Positions 46,001-54,386 are shown, counted from the first letter of the stretch. The stretch: 64,000 bases of DNA from Bacteroidota bacterium (GCA_018267825.1 JAFDXR010000008.1:124001-188000); one strand, 5' to 3'. Numbers and translations are program-made. The notes: generated by a model not told the origin, from the letters alone.

Positions 46001-46845
46001 GTAATACCGAGCAGGTCCTTGTAATAAAAATCAAGATGCCGTTTGGTGATCCCGTTGATCTGCTTGCGGAGATGGCCGTATAACTCGAGGAATGCAATGA
46101 ACAATCCCATCTGGGGACTGTACTGTTTTTCGGTGAACTGCTCCTCGTTTACATAGGAAGTACACGACTGCGCCAGGCGCGTATACTTTGCCTGCAGCGA
46201 ATCGAAAATAGCGATGAAAGACGGTATAGCGGTAGGAATAACTTCCACCGCAGGATGTTGGCCTGAAAAAATGGGACTTACCGCAGCAGCCAGATCTTCC
46301 GCTTTTTCATAGGTAAACGAAATCCGAATCGGTTCGCCCGTGGAGAATGTACGATTAGCCTCATTTGTGAATGCTTCCAGTGTAATTGCTTCATCCTCCA
46401 GGTTGTTGAGGATGGCCGTGATCATTTCAACATCCGCATAATTGTTCGTATTGCGGAATACCTGACGAATCGACAACAGGCGCGAAATGATCCGATCCAG
46501 AAAACCGATCATTTGCCGGAGGTTTTCAAAAGCCTCCTCGTCACTTTCCGAATTTATAACAGCCATACGCTTCTGCCCGAATTCATAGGCGACACCCATG
46601 AGGTCGAAACGGCTGATCAGGATAGCATATATATTGGCATCTGTGGTGAAAAAATCTTCCCAGGTTCCCTCTGCAACATTCTGACTGTTGTAATAATGAA
46701 TATGTCGTGATAACTCATAAGCAAATTTCACGAAATCCGGAATCTCGCGCGAATCAATTTTCATATAGTCAGGGGACAAGGTATCCAGCCAGCGCTCTTC
46801 CTGGCTCAGGCCTTCCCTGGTATTTGAAAAAAAATTGCCGCTCAT
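43054..46845 (-). CDS. eCIS baseplate J-like protein 1 (Afp11 position)
   Basis: 1263 aa, the largest gene of the cluster. The N-terminus (SQEERWLDTLSPDYMKIDSREIPDFVKFAYE in two parts) and the C-terminal region with YYVRVSERLRHKGRPKQIRDI match what is usual for the large baseplate protein of Bacteroidota contractile systems: a wedge component related to phage gp6/J. No membrane segment. It lies downstream of gp25, the normal order spike-PAAR-gp25-J. Confidence 0.82.
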   Translation of the reverse strand: MSGNFFSNTREGLSQEERWLDTLSPDYMKIDSREIPDFVKFAYELSRHIHYYNSQNVAEGTWEDFFTTDANIYAILISRFDLMGVAYEFGQKRMAVINSESDEEAFENLRQMIGFLDRIISRLLSIRQVFRNTNNYADVEMITAILNNLEDEAITLEAFTNEANRTFSTGEPIRISFTYEKAEDLAAAVSPIFSGQHPAVEVIPTAIPSFIAIFDSLQAKYTRLAQSCTSYVNEEQFTEKQYSPQMGLFIAFLELYGHLRKQINGITKRHLDFYYKDLLGITRLDDQPDTVHLIIEPEPHAHPVTLSPDQLLMAEVKGKENPAYYRIENKQTLSSATIKDLKAVFVSDYPQIISPKRTFWDVNEAQVYKAQLPVLKPGDYLKKKGDLTSWPVMGEDQHGLADSERTMDDAEPGFALASPLFYQADGERSFRIGLHVKSAGIPTLAEYIRNFSGVTGKSRETIVHELFSSAFTLQFSGTEGWEEIKKYNVSARHTDSLVSELEISFTLTASDKIFDLYKEEIHGLTINTNLPVLQVRINNFVEHCPYGFLRSLLLDRVTIHVDVKGFKALKLQNNVGPLSPVAPFQPFGPQPSVGSFLDIKNTNVFNRYLKKFLINIEWLELPRGKGGFMTHYDGYGRSYNNDSFEINISSLNRGIYKPAFDQRQKFPLFASDSDSGELSAFSVIGGVDFRKIDFQSNAQLSDEAEVGDFMFREGAIRLELCSPSDAFGHKLFPQVFPEVILNNARKFRRKLPLPNQPYIPVIKTIEVDFEAEYSENFKEENTTDTNLQIFHLYPFGYQAVFPGVEKKNYFLLPQFPDSCNLYIGLENAEENTELSLLFQIEDSSFQHTLHEPEEIKWSYLEANNWVEFKGHDIISDTTGHFINSGIVRLRLPRQISTNNTILPSGAFWIRVSAEGVATLQTRALIVAVNGVTATRTRKPGQPELPVYRLMPQSIREFERHVKGIQNIWQLFPSFGGKSSESEEKYYVRVSERLRHKGRPKQIRDIIQVILEEFPQIHIVKCFNVENEDFKILPGIDLQIILIPKETNEDGFINEQPKVSLSVLYQVKSFISQLVSPFIRIEIGNAVYEKVKVFCKVVFNSEYGQDYGILKRQFIADINSYISPWLFGSAEEIKLGNRLYKAELLMYLKMKPYVKYITGFSLVHFSSYRDESSDDDIATSTDSAVGRVEFIEGSSPASVLIPSSFHNISVIDEAEYEEPKPAGIGDFFIGEEFHVNADMPSETHKHVHNPDDELFSLIITHNME

Positions 46846-46857
46846 GATTCTCCTGGG

Positions 46858-47265
46858 TTATATGTTTGTGCCTTCCAGTAAATAAAACGGAAACACAATG
46901 TTGTGACGGGTATTGGTAATAATAATGCTGTAATTTACCTGGATATGTAAGACGCCATCTACATCATCGCGCTGCACAATCTGTATGTCGATAAAGTTCA
47001 CTCTCGGTTCATAGTTCAGCAGGGCATGATAAATCAGGTGGTTCAAACCTGATATGAAAGCCGAATCCTGTTTTTCGAAAACGTATCTTCGGATTCCACA
47101 GCCATACTCGGGTCGCATCAGGCGTTCGCCGGGAATGGTATTCAGCAGGATACGGATGCTTTCGGCAATGTCCTGCTCATCGGACGAAAGTCGGACCTGT
47201 TTTCCGTTTTTCGAAAATTCGGGGGGAAAACTCCAGCCTGTGCCTAAAAAAGATTTAAGTTCCAT
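46858..47265 (-). CDS. eCIS baseplate wedge protein gp25 (Afp9 type)
   Basis: 135 aa. GPW/gp25 family: SSDEQDIAESIRILLNTIPG, then GERLMRPEYGCGI, the strongly conserved E-R-x-x-x-x-x-G-C/S-G block. In phage T4 and T6SS relatives it connects the baseplate to the first sheath ring and triggers sheath polymerisation. 3 bp separate it from the PAAR gene. Confidence 0.93.
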   Translation of the reverse strand: MELKSFLGTGWSFPPEFSKNGKQVRLSSDEQDIAESIRILLNTIPGERLMRPEYGCGIRRYVFEKQDSAFISGLNHLIYHALLNYEPRVNFIDIQIVQRDDVDGVLHIQVNYSIIITNTRHNIVFPFYLLEGTNI

Positions 47266-47268
47266 GGC

Positions 47269-47571
47269 TTATCCTCCGATTAAAACTGTTGGTAATCCCA
47301 AAACAATGGTGCCGCCATGCGCAGTGGTATCACCCATGCGGGCTGCGGGCTTTCCTCCGATCATGACTGTAGCCGACCCTTTTACAATAGAGTCCGGAGG
47401 TCCCACACACACGCACATATCACCCATCACCGCCGCCGGCATATTTCCTATCAGTACCGTGGGTGCGCCCGGTCCTGTAACCGGGCCTCCCACATGAGGT
47501 ATTGGCGGTACACCCGGTGTCACCATCGGGCAGGTATGCATATCTGTAAGTCGTGCTGCAGGTGCTCCCAT
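47269..47571 (-). CDS. PAAR-repeat spike tip protein (Afp10 position)
   Basis: 100 aa. Repeated GxPxxxxGxxxT/AxxIG turns (MPAAVMGDMCVC, KPAARMGDTTAHG) and the metal-type HTCPM and CVCVG cysteines fit the PAAR cone that caps the VgrG spike. It is only the tip, with no toxin extension, so cargo is probably carried inside the tube rather than on the tip. 6 bp after the VgrG stop. Confidence 0.92.
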   Translation of the reverse strand: MGAPAARLTDMHTCPMVTPGVPPIPHVGGPVTGPGAPTVLIGNMPAAVMGDMCVCVGPPDSIVKGSATVMIGGKPAARMGDTTAHGGTIVLGLPTVLIGG

Positions 47572-47577
47572 CTTTAT

Positions 47578-49374
47578 TTAGTTTATCATCACAATGCCCC
47601 CTTTTACAACGGTTTGTCCGGATGCGGAAATCTCAGCGGTTGCATTACCTTTTGCTGTAAATCCAACCTGTGCCGTATTGTTCACATTCATCCCGGAAAC
47701 AGCCACATCCTGTTTTGCTGTCAGATTGAGTTTGCCCGTGGCATTCAATGTAATATTACCGGTGGCATTGAGGTTTATATCTTTATTGCTTTGCAGATCA
47801 ATTCCCGAAGATGTCATTTTCACACTATTGCTGTTCTGATCTACCAGTTCGATAGACTTGGCGTCATCACTCAGTGTAATGGAGTTTCCTCCGGGAGTTA
47901 AAATGGTTGTTATTTTTTTCTCATCATCGAAACTGATTTTCAGTTTACTTTTTGTAATGATGGTTTTGATATAGTTATTATTGTCAGCCGGTGTAGCAGC
48001 TGCGGGTTTAGCGCTGCTATACAATGATCCCAATACAACCGGGTAACGCGGATCGCTTTCCAGGAAACCGATCACCACTTCATCGCCTACTTCAGGCAGG
48101 AAACCGGCACCGGCACTGTTTGTCGCATAAAAATTGGAAACTCTGGCCCAAAGACCATCCTGGTTCTCGGCATTGGACGGGAGCGTCAGCAGAATTCTGA
48201 ATTGCGAATCGGGATCTTCAAATAATTTCTTGACCGTTGCAACCTGTAGTCCCCGTATGGGTGGCACCTGGCCGGCTGCAGGCATATACCCAAAGTCGGG
48301 CTGCTCCGTTACTGTTTTGTATTCAAGTCCAAAGCGTACACTGGTAATCCATTTGCCTTCTGATATGGCATGTGTTACCGATGAAATATAAGCACTGCCG
48401 TTGAAACGCTCGCCTACACCCTCGAGATCAATAATTGTATTTGGCTTGGCCAGTGGGCTGCCAATAAAGCTCAGATCGCCCTTCACGGCAGCAAGACGCA
48501 TGCGTAATAAATTACCGTCGGCCCAGGCCTGCAGGTCGTCCTGTGCCAAAGGCGTGTTACAGGTGAGATTCAGCTGCGACTGGCTCAGCTTGGCGGATAA
48601 GGCTTTCGCTGCAAGATTTCCCTGTGCGTTTATGGTTGGTTCAGCGGCCGATGAATTAAGCAGCGCCTGGTTTTTTATATCCCATCCGCTGACCTGTAAG
48701 GCCGTTGGTTGCTTCTCGGCATTTAATTCTCCTCTAAACGAAAGCAGTGATTCGCCAAAAGCCACACGCAGAACAGCAGAGCCCGATATAAGTGGCTTCC
48801 CAACGATCATCTTATCGCCATCGAATGAAACCACATAGCCATAATACTCGGCACGGGCCAGTATAAAATCCCAATCCGTCGAAAGTTTCTGGAACACAAC
48901 TTCCTGAACCGGCGATGTAGCATCTACCGTGCAGGAAAGGCCATAAGTGCCAATCACACTTTTTATAATATCACTATCCGCTTTTTTTGAGAACTGAGCT
49001 TCTTTTTTATTGAAACTCATGGTCACTGCTTTATGTTTGCAGGTAATGATCAGCTGAGATGCCTCGCTGTGATCGATGCGGATATTCTGCCTGACAATGT
49101 ATCCGCTGAATATAGATGTTTCCGCATCTTCGCCATAGCCCGCTGTTATCTCAATAGTATTGCCCGGAATAAGATCGCTGCTGTCGCTGATCGGGAAGTC
49201 GGCAGATTCGACGGTTCCATCGATCAGAACAATTTCAGCATATGAAATTTTATTCAACTCATGTGTTACCGTTACGGACACAACAGGGTAATAGTCCTTA
49301 ATCGGACTTCCCTCCACCTTTACAGTAAAGCGTAACGTAGAGTCGGATATATCAACGGGGGACTTTGCCGGCAT
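47578..49374 (-). CDS. VgrG-like spike protein (Afp8 type)
   Basis: 598 aa. The N-terminal half resembles phage late-control D/gp27 (SYAEIVLIDG, GNTIEITAGYGED, DWDFILARAEYYGY). The central OB-fold segment reads GDEVVIGFLESDPRYPVVLGSLY, and the C-terminus has repetitive beta-helix sequence (SNKDINLNATGNITLNATGK as a needle-type repeat). It forms the trimeric spike at the tube tip. Downstream genes are PAAR and gp25, upstream is the LysM protein: the standard eCIS order. Confidence 0.93.
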   Translation of the reverse strand: MPAKSPVDISDSTLRFTVKVEGSPIKDYYPVVSVTVTHELNKISYAEIVLIDGTVESADFPISDSSDLIPGNTIEITAGYGEDAETSIFSGYIVRQNIRIDHSEASQLIITCKHKAVTMSFNKKEAQFSKKADSDIIKSVIGTYGLSCTVDATSPVQEVVFQKLSTDWDFILARAEYYGYVVSFDGDKMIVGKPLISGSAVLRVAFGESLLSFRGELNAEKQPTALQVSGWDIKNQALLNSSAAEPTINAQGNLAAKALSAKLSQSQLNLTCNTPLAQDDLQAWADGNLLRMRLAAVKGDLSFIGSPLAKPNTIIDLEGVGERFNGSAYISSVTHAISEGKWITSVRFGLEYKTVTEQPDFGYMPAAGQVPPIRGLQVATVKKLFEDPDSQFRILLTLPSNAENQDGLWARVSNFYATNSAGAGFLPEVGDEVVIGFLESDPRYPVVLGSLYSSAKPAAATPADNNNYIKTIITKSKLKISFDDEKKITTILTPGGNSITLSDDAKSIELVDQNSNSVKMTSSGIDLQSNKDINLNATGNITLNATGKLNLTAKQDVAVSGMNVNNTAQVGFTAKGNATAEISASGQTVVKGGIVMIN

Positions 49375-49377
49375 GGT

Positions 49378-50049
49378 TTATTTTTTAATGGGTGGGAAAT
49401 ACAATTGGTCTCCGGGTTTTATATCCATCACACTCGATAAGCCGTTGATTCGGGCAATATCCAGATAATATGTACTGTCGCCGTATATTTTATGTGTCAT
49501 CAAGGGCAGGCTGTCGCCGGCCTTCACGGTACGTATATGTGTAAGATCCGGTGAACTTTTCTGAGCTTCTTTGGCTTTGGTTTTGAAATCAATACTTTCA
49601 GAAAGTCCCAGTTCAATGGTGGCGCGTAGTGTACTGCCATCCGGATTAAAAAGGTTGTAGGCTATGTTGAGTGTCTTGCAGACACATATAATAGAAAGGT
49701 TTCCCCAGACAATCTTAAGGAAACTGGGGCGGTGTTCGGTGCCCTGAAATGAATAGGTGAGATCCTTGATCTTGCTGATGTAGCCGTCTACATTGCTGAT
49801 GCCCTGAGGGAGAGGTACCACGCCACTGCCATCGGCCACCAGTTTCAGCTTCAGGTCACTGCCTTTCATGCCACGAAACAACAGTGTGGAATTGTTTTCA
49901 CCGACAACGTTGGAATTGTTGTACTCGACGGTGTAATTACGCTGGTAGTTTTCCGGATTGAACATGACTTCAAAAGGACTACCTACTGCAGCTGTACAGG
50001 CCGGATCACTAAAAGCTTCTATCTTCAGTTTAACAAGTGACATAGGCAT
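49378..50049 (-). CDS. Tube-baseplate adaptor with LysM domain (Afp7 type)
   Basis: 223 aa. The N-terminal two-thirds (FMNPENY-type MFNPENYQRNYTVEY, FQGTEHRPSFLKIVWGN) fit the contractile-system tube initiator family. The last 50 residues are a LysM module (VKAGDSLPLMTHKIYG, GDQLYFPP). Afp7-class proteins connect the tube to the spike. The start ATG shares its A with the last base of the TAA stop of the small DUF5908 gene (TAATG). Confidence 0.9.
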   Translation of the reverse strand: MPMSLVKLKIEAFSDPACTAAVGSPFEVMFNPENYQRNYTVEYNNSNVVGENNSTLLFRGMKGSDLKLKLVADGSGVVPLPQGISNVDGYISKIKDLTYSFQGTEHRPSFLKIVWGNLSIICVCKTLNIAYNLFNPDGSTLRATIELGLSESIDFKTKAKEAQKSSPDLTHIRTVKAGDSLPLMTHKIYGDSTYYLDIARINGLSSVMDIKPGDQLYFPPIKK

Positions 50050-50210
50050 TATCGCTGAAGTTGATTCTCAAGTTTCACAATGACCTTATCGACACACTCC
50101 TTAATGATTTTTTTCTTCAGCTCCTGCAATTCATGTTCCGACAAACCACGCTTGGCGTTTTGTTCTTCTACTGTGATTTTCACAACCAGTTCTCGGATTT
50201 CCAGGGGCAT
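50049..50210 (-). CDS. DUF5908 small protein (Afp6-like)
   Basis: A 53-aa gene read from ATG 50210 to TAA 50049. The N-terminus MPLEIRELVVKITVEE is the hallmark of DUF5908, after which comes a charged amphipathic helix (HELQELKKKIIKECVDKV). This tiny protein is regularly found between tube and LysM genes in Bacteroidota eCIS; its role is unknown, perhaps a chaperone or minor baseplate part. It is coupled to the next gene by TAATG. Confidence 0.85.
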   Translation of the reverse strand: MPLEIRELVVKITVEEQNAKRGLSEHELQELKKKIIKECVDKVIVKLENQLQR

Positions 50211-50243
50211 AATGCATTTAATAATGGTGTGTAAATACTTTTA

Positions 50244-50276
50244 TTTTGTATATACTACAAAACGTTTCTATAAACG
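50244..50276 (-). repeat. Inverted repeats between tube and baseplate genes
   Basis: TTTTGTA (50244-50250) and TACAAAA (50256-50262) are perfect 7-bp arms with a 5-nt loop. CGTTT/AAACG (50263-50276) forms a second small hairpin next to them. They occupy the 70-bp gap between the second tube gene and the DUF5908 gene. No U-run follows, so this is not a classical terminator. Confidence 0.5.
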
Positions 50277-50280
50277 GGTT

Positions 50281-50733
50281 TTATAAAACACGTGTAAAAT
50301 ATTCATAAGCCAGCTCTATAGACTCGCATACAATAGCGTTGTCCTGTGCTTTGAGATCAGTGATCTTTAATGCCACAGGATAAGCATTCGTAAATGACCA
50401 TGAAGCAAGCGGTGCACCGTTTTCATCCATAAGACTGACAAGTACTGTTTTTGTTGTAAACGAAAAATTCTCGACAGCACTCCTGGCCCAGGTAATCAAA
50501 CCCGAACTCAGCACCATACCCCGCTTCAATACGAGGTTCTCATATTTAGGAGGGAGCGGTAGCCGCCGGTTAAAACGGTTTTCCCCTCCCTCTTTAATTT
50601 CCTCAGAGTTGAGCTTGACACTAATGCCGGTCACTTCCTGAAAACTTCCTTCGTATGTGCCCGTAACTCCCGTTACTGTAACCAGGAACGAGAATCCGGC
50701 GGGATAAAAAGGAGGCGTAGCAGGTGTTGGCAT
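50281..50733 (-). CDS. eCIS tube protein 2 (Afp5-like, gp19 family)
   Basis: 150 aa. T4 gp19-type inner tube fold: GSFQEVTGISV near residue 30, GGENRFNRRLP, then LVLKRGM and SIELAYEYF at the end. It resembles the first tube protein but is diverged. In Afp/PVC particles the Afp5 form makes the first tube ring beside the LysM adaptor. 22 bp after the main tube gene. Confidence 0.88.
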   Translation of the reverse strand: MPTPATPPFYPAGFSFLVTVTGVTGTYEGSFQEVTGISVKLNSEEIKEGGENRFNRRLPLPPKYENLVLKRGMVLSSGLITWARSAVENFSFTTKTVLVSLMDENGAPLASWSFTNAYPVALKITDLKAQDNAIVCESIELAYEYFTRVL

Positions 50734-50755
50734 AAGTCATCGGGCAAGCAAGGTA

Positions 50756-51211
50756 TTACGAAGCAATTTTCAATCCTTCGTGCGCAAGCTCCAGGCTTTC
50801 AACAGCTACTTCATTACCGTCCGATTTCATATCGGTTACTGTAATTTTCACCGGGAATGCGTTGGTAAGCGTCCAGCTCATAGCCACAGCCTGAGACTCA
50901 TCGAGCAGGCTGATGGTGATGGTTGCGCGTTTATACGTATTCATCTTGATGAGATTGTATTTATCCCAAAGGTTTTTATCGCCTTTAAACATACCCTTCT
51001 TCAGGGTCACATTCGAAAATTTCTGAATGCCGGGCATTTTCACGGTTGAGTATACCGGGCTGCTTCCTCCGCGGTACTCAATAACCTGGGTTTCTGAAGA
51101 AAGCCCGGTTACTTCCTGAAAAATAAATTCGGCATCATCCCATTTTACCTGGAACGAAAATTTTACTAAGGGCCATGTGGCCGCTGATTGTGCTGATCCG
51201 TCGTCTGCCAT
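50756..51211 (-). CDS. eCIS main tube protein (Afp1-like, gp19 family)
   Basis: 151 aa. FIFQEVTGLSSETQVIEYRGG, VTLKKGMFKGD and SLELAHEGL are typical of the gp19/Hcp-like tube family. Stacked hexamers of it should form the inner tube that holds the cargo. The gene follows the sheath gene by 35 bp, the common sheath-tube order, and is probably the most heavily expressed with it. Confidence 0.92.
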   Translation of the reverse strand: MADDGSAQSAATWPLVKFSFQVKWDDAEFIFQEVTGLSSETQVIEYRGGSSPVYSTVKMPGIQKFSNVTLKKGMFKGDKNLWDKYNLIKMNTYKRATITISLLDESQAVAMSWTLTNAFPVKITVTDMKSDGNEVAVESLELAHEGLKIAS

Positions 51212-51246
51212 ATATCAATTTTTTAAACTGTAATTATTTTTAATGA

Positions 51247-52749
51247 TTAAGATTGTTGCATTTGTTGCTGGAATGTGATGACGATAAACTCAGCAGGACG
51301 AACGATAGCCACTTTAACAGTGATCAGCATTTTTCCATCGAGGATATCTGTCGGTGTCATGGTTGCTCCCAGTCCGATCTGTACATCGAAAGCCTGCTCC
51401 GGTGCTGAACCCGCGAGTGCGCCTTGTTTCCAGAGGTTGGTCAGGAAGTTTACCATCATACTTTTAATCGTGATCCAGGTATTGGCATCATTCGGCTCGA
51501 ACACATAAGCACGTGCAGCAAGCTTCAGCGATTGTTCGATCATGATCAATGTTCTTCTCACGTTGATGTATCTCCAGTCCTGGCTGTTACCATCGAGTGT
51601 GCGGCCTCCCCATACCAATGTTCCGATTCCAGGGAATGAGCGGATTACGTTGATGGATTTACCGGCGAGCACATCTACATTGAGACTTTCCTGTCCTTCA
51701 CTTGAAACATTTACAGTTGGTGCATTAACGCTGCTCACCGAAACGTTAGCCGGTGCTTTCCATACACCACGGCTGTTATCAACAGTTGTATACAGGCCTG
51801 CCATCGCTCCGCTTGGAGGTAATTCATTCAGCTTAGCACGAATCTCTTCCAGGATATGCACATACGTTGGGCTGGTTGCTTTAAGCGCCTGGTGGAAATT
51901 ACGTTTGTTGTTTTCATCCGGTGTAGCCACTTTCTTGAAGTTCTTCACCACTTCGATAGCTGCCGCTTCTGGGAGTGTTGTTTCCAGGTCGATTTTTGCA
52001 TCGAGGTTTTCAAACGTGATTTCGCTTGGCTGTACAATAGCTGCTTTCACCCATGGATAATAGGCAGCGCCGTAGTTCAGTGCCATTACACCGATTTTTT
52101 CACGGAACAAACCAACTACTGTGGCTGTATCTTCAGCAGGCAATTGTTTTGCGAGATCAAAGATTCCGAAACGGCTTTGCATGTTTGCACAATGCGACAA
52201 TACTTTAGTGTAGATGCTGGTATAGCAATCGGCACCAAGTGCAATGGCATCAGGAATTACAACAAGAGTTGGTTCGAATTCTTTTTTCAGTAATTCGAAT
52301 GGATCAACCTTGTCTGCGGAACCGATGAAATCGTCTACCTTGATCTCAAGTCCATTTGTTCCATCGCCATAAGTTCCTACACAAAGGATATAGCAAGGTC
52401 CACCACCGTTTGCATAAAACAAACGAATGCTGTTAAACATGTACGCCGTATTCTTATCGTTGATCTTAACGATCTTCTGGCTGTCGCCCAGCGTAAATGT
52501 TTCCTGCTTCACTTTCGGATCCGGATCTTCGATGGAGAAGCGGGCGTGAAAGCCCTCACCGAAACGTTCCACATACTCCGCGAATGAGGTGATACGGGTT
52601 GGTTTTTCAAGCAGTGATTTTCCGTTCCAATCGGCTTTCTGCGTGTAACCGATAAAAACCGGCACGGCTGTTTCCACAGCAACGGCCGAACTTGGGAAGG
52701 CGTTCTTCTCTTCGATGTAAACGCCAGGTGTCATTAGTTTTGATGGCAT
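51247..52749 (-). CDS. eCIS contractile sheath protein
   Basis: 500 aa. It starts MPSKLMTPGVYIEEKNAFPSS, the N-terminal linker of tail sheath proteins. The C-terminal domain (WRYINVRRTLIMIEQSLKLAARAYVFEPND and PAEFIVITFQQQ) is the part that forms the interwoven sheath mesh. Only one sheath gene is present, unlike Afp and PVC with three; single sheath genes are usual in MAC- and AlgoCIS-like systems. Confidence 0.95.
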   Translation of the reverse strand: MPSKLMTPGVYIEEKNAFPSSAVAVETAVPVFIGYTQKADWNGKSLLEKPTRITSFAEYVERFGEGFHARFSIEDPDPKVKQETFTLGDSQKIVKINDKNTAYMFNSIRLFYANGGGPCYILCVGTYGDGTNGLEIKVDDFIGSADKVDPFELLKKEFEPTLVVIPDAIALGADCYTSIYTKVLSHCANMQSRFGIFDLAKQLPAEDTATVVGLFREKIGVMALNYGAAYYPWVKAAIVQPSEITFENLDAKIDLETTLPEAAAIEVVKNFKKVATPDENNKRNFHQALKATSPTYVHILEEIRAKLNELPPSGAMAGLYTTVDNSRGVWKAPANVSVSSVNAPTVNVSSEGQESLNVDVLAGKSINVIRSFPGIGTLVWGGRTLDGNSQDWRYINVRRTLIMIEQSLKLAARAYVFEPNDANTWITIKSMMVNFLTNLWKQGALAGSAPEQAFDVQIGLGATMTPTDILDGKMLITVKVAIVRPAEFIVITFQQQMQQS

Positions 52750-52773
52750 AATTTAGGGTTTCATGGTTATTAA

Positions 52774-53595
52774 TTATAGGATTATTTCGGAATATTCATG
52801 TTCTCTTTCTTCCTTCTTTACAGAGGAAATAATATGGATGTCAGGAACCGGTAACACGCGTAATATCACGCGTCCTTTGCGTTGTGCAATGTCAAAGTTT
52901 TCCAGTAGCTGGAATGTCTGCTTCGACCGTTGCGAAAGCGGGATACGTTCCACAGACTCGAAAGCAATGGCTTTTTTATTATCCGGCAAAATAAGCTCAG
53001 ACGGGCCCTTGAATACTATATCTGCACTGGCAACAGCAGGTGCACTTAACTCCCGGAGGTGATCACTCACCAGGAGATAACGCCAGTAGGTGGATTTCTC
53101 AAGGAAACGGATAAAAAACATTTCCGGAAGGTCTTTATATAATTGTATATCAATAAGCCCGAAAGGTTTTACAAAAAATGCTGTATCGAGATCAGAAAGT
53201 GCCCTCATGTCTGCCCCGGAAACATAGTCTCCCACATGCAACTCAGGAGCCGCACGATCAGAAGACCTTGGGTTCTGAAAATAAAATACGGATGATGTGA
53301 GCGATGATGGCTGAATAGCAGTATAATTAAAGAACGAAGGATCCTCCAGCTTTAAAATAAACCGAAGTTTGTCGGGTGAGTCAAGCAGCGAAGTTCTTCC
53401 TGTTTCAGCTTCTTCTGCCCTGCATTCATAAATAACCTGAAATCCATCGCCTGTCTCTTTAAATACGATAGCATGATTTCTCATATATATAAGCGTGCTC
53501 TCGTCGGGGAATGCTTTCAGCCCTCGAAACGACGAATCGGCAAAGTAGCCATGCCTGAACTTGACGCTGAATAATATTTTATAGGCTACATTCAT
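52774..53595 (-). CDS. eCIS-associated protein of unknown function
   Basis: 273 aa, soluble, predicted mixed alpha/beta, no motif recognised. It starts MNVAYKILFSVKFRHGYF and contains an aromatic-rich stretch (RFLEKSTYWRYLLVSDHL). Placed between the cap protein gene (3-bp gap) and the sheath gene (24 bp), it must be part of the machine or its assembly. One idea is a cap adaptor, as described for AlgoCIS-type particles, but that is inference from position only. Confidence 0.65.
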   Translation of the reverse strand: MNVAYKILFSVKFRHGYFADSSFRGLKAFPDESTLIYMRNHAIVFKETGDGFQVIYECRAEEAETGRTSLLDSPDKLRFILKLEDPSFFNYTAIQPSSLTSSVFYFQNPRSSDRAAPELHVGDYVSGADMRALSDLDTAFFVKPFGLIDIQLYKDLPEMFFIRFLEKSTYWRYLLVSDHLRELSAPAVASADIVFKGPSELILPDNKKAIAFESVERIPLSQRSKQTFQLLENFDIAQRKGRVILRVLPVPDIHIISSVKKEEREHEYSEIIL

Positions 53596-53598
53596 CTT

Positions 53599-54165
53599 TT
53601 ATTTTATCTGGTTCTCATCCGAAGCACTTGTGATCAGTGGTCTGAACTCTCTCACAACGGCTTCATCAAATGTGAGCATACGCACTTTATATAATACCGA
53701 TGGCATGTATTTGGCGCCAAGGGAAGACCACATATTACTCACAGCATCTGTACTCATGTCTACAATCTCAAATGTCAGTTTATCAATACGGTCGTCGAGC
53801 GTCGGCGTATTGGCCCGGTTAAAAACATTCTTCACCTGGAAATACCCTATAATAAAAGACAGGAACCGCAAGGCTTCCGCATAATTACTATTGGTGAAGT
53901 ATGCCGAAAAAAGCACATATAAATTAATATTAAGAACGGGTGTGGAGTTTATCATGGTCATCGCTCCTTTTTGCGAAAGGTTCTTTGCCGTTTCCTTTTC
54001 GAGGTTCACCAGCGTCACCACAATTTTATTTTCTCCCTGTATCGCTATGGTTCCATCCTGATTCACAAGCCCCGACAAAACGATCTTCTGCTCATAAATC
54101 TTCAGCTTACCCCTGAAGTATTCATTTATTTCATCTGTTACGCAGGACAGTGATTCGTAAATCAT
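53599..54165 (-). CDS. eCIS tube-terminator / cap protein (Pvc16, DUF4255)
   Basis: 188 aa. The N-terminus MIYESLSCVTDEINEYFRG, then NKIVVTLVNLEKE and LYVLFSAYF, is the DUF4255/Pvc16_N pattern. Afp16/Pvc16 caps the distal end of tube and sheath and stops their growth. It is the first gene of the operon. Its start at 54165 leaves a leader of about 220 nt from the nearest good promoter boxes. Confidence 0.9.
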   Translation of the reverse strand: MIYESLSCVTDEINEYFRGKLKIYEQKIVLSGLVNQDGTIAIQGENKIVVTLVNLEKETAKNLSQKGAMTMINSTPVLNINLYVLFSAYFTNSNYAEALRFLSFIIGYFQVKNVFNRANTPTLDDRIDKLTFEIVDMSTDAVSNMWSSLGAKYMPSVLYKVRMLTFDEAVVREFRPLITSASDENQIK

Positions 54166-54386
54166 ACAATACGAGCAAATAATTTTCTGAATAGATCTTT
54201 AAAATATTTTCCAAATAAACTGCCGGAAAATAATTTCTAATGACACATTCACTTTATAATCAAACTTTCAAACTCCCGGTATATTGTATCCCAATTATAC
54301 CAAAGAACCCCTGTAACCATTGTTTTTTCTGACATTTCAGAGGCTCCGTTTTTTTCGCTGACATTCCGGCGAAAAAGAGAGACGGC

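Noticed and set aside
34261-54165. Type VI secretion system or prophage
   Set aside because: No TssJ/L/M membrane complex, no ClpV, no capsid, portal or terminase; DUF4255, DUF5908, LysM adaptor and the Afp15-type ATPase fit eCIS.
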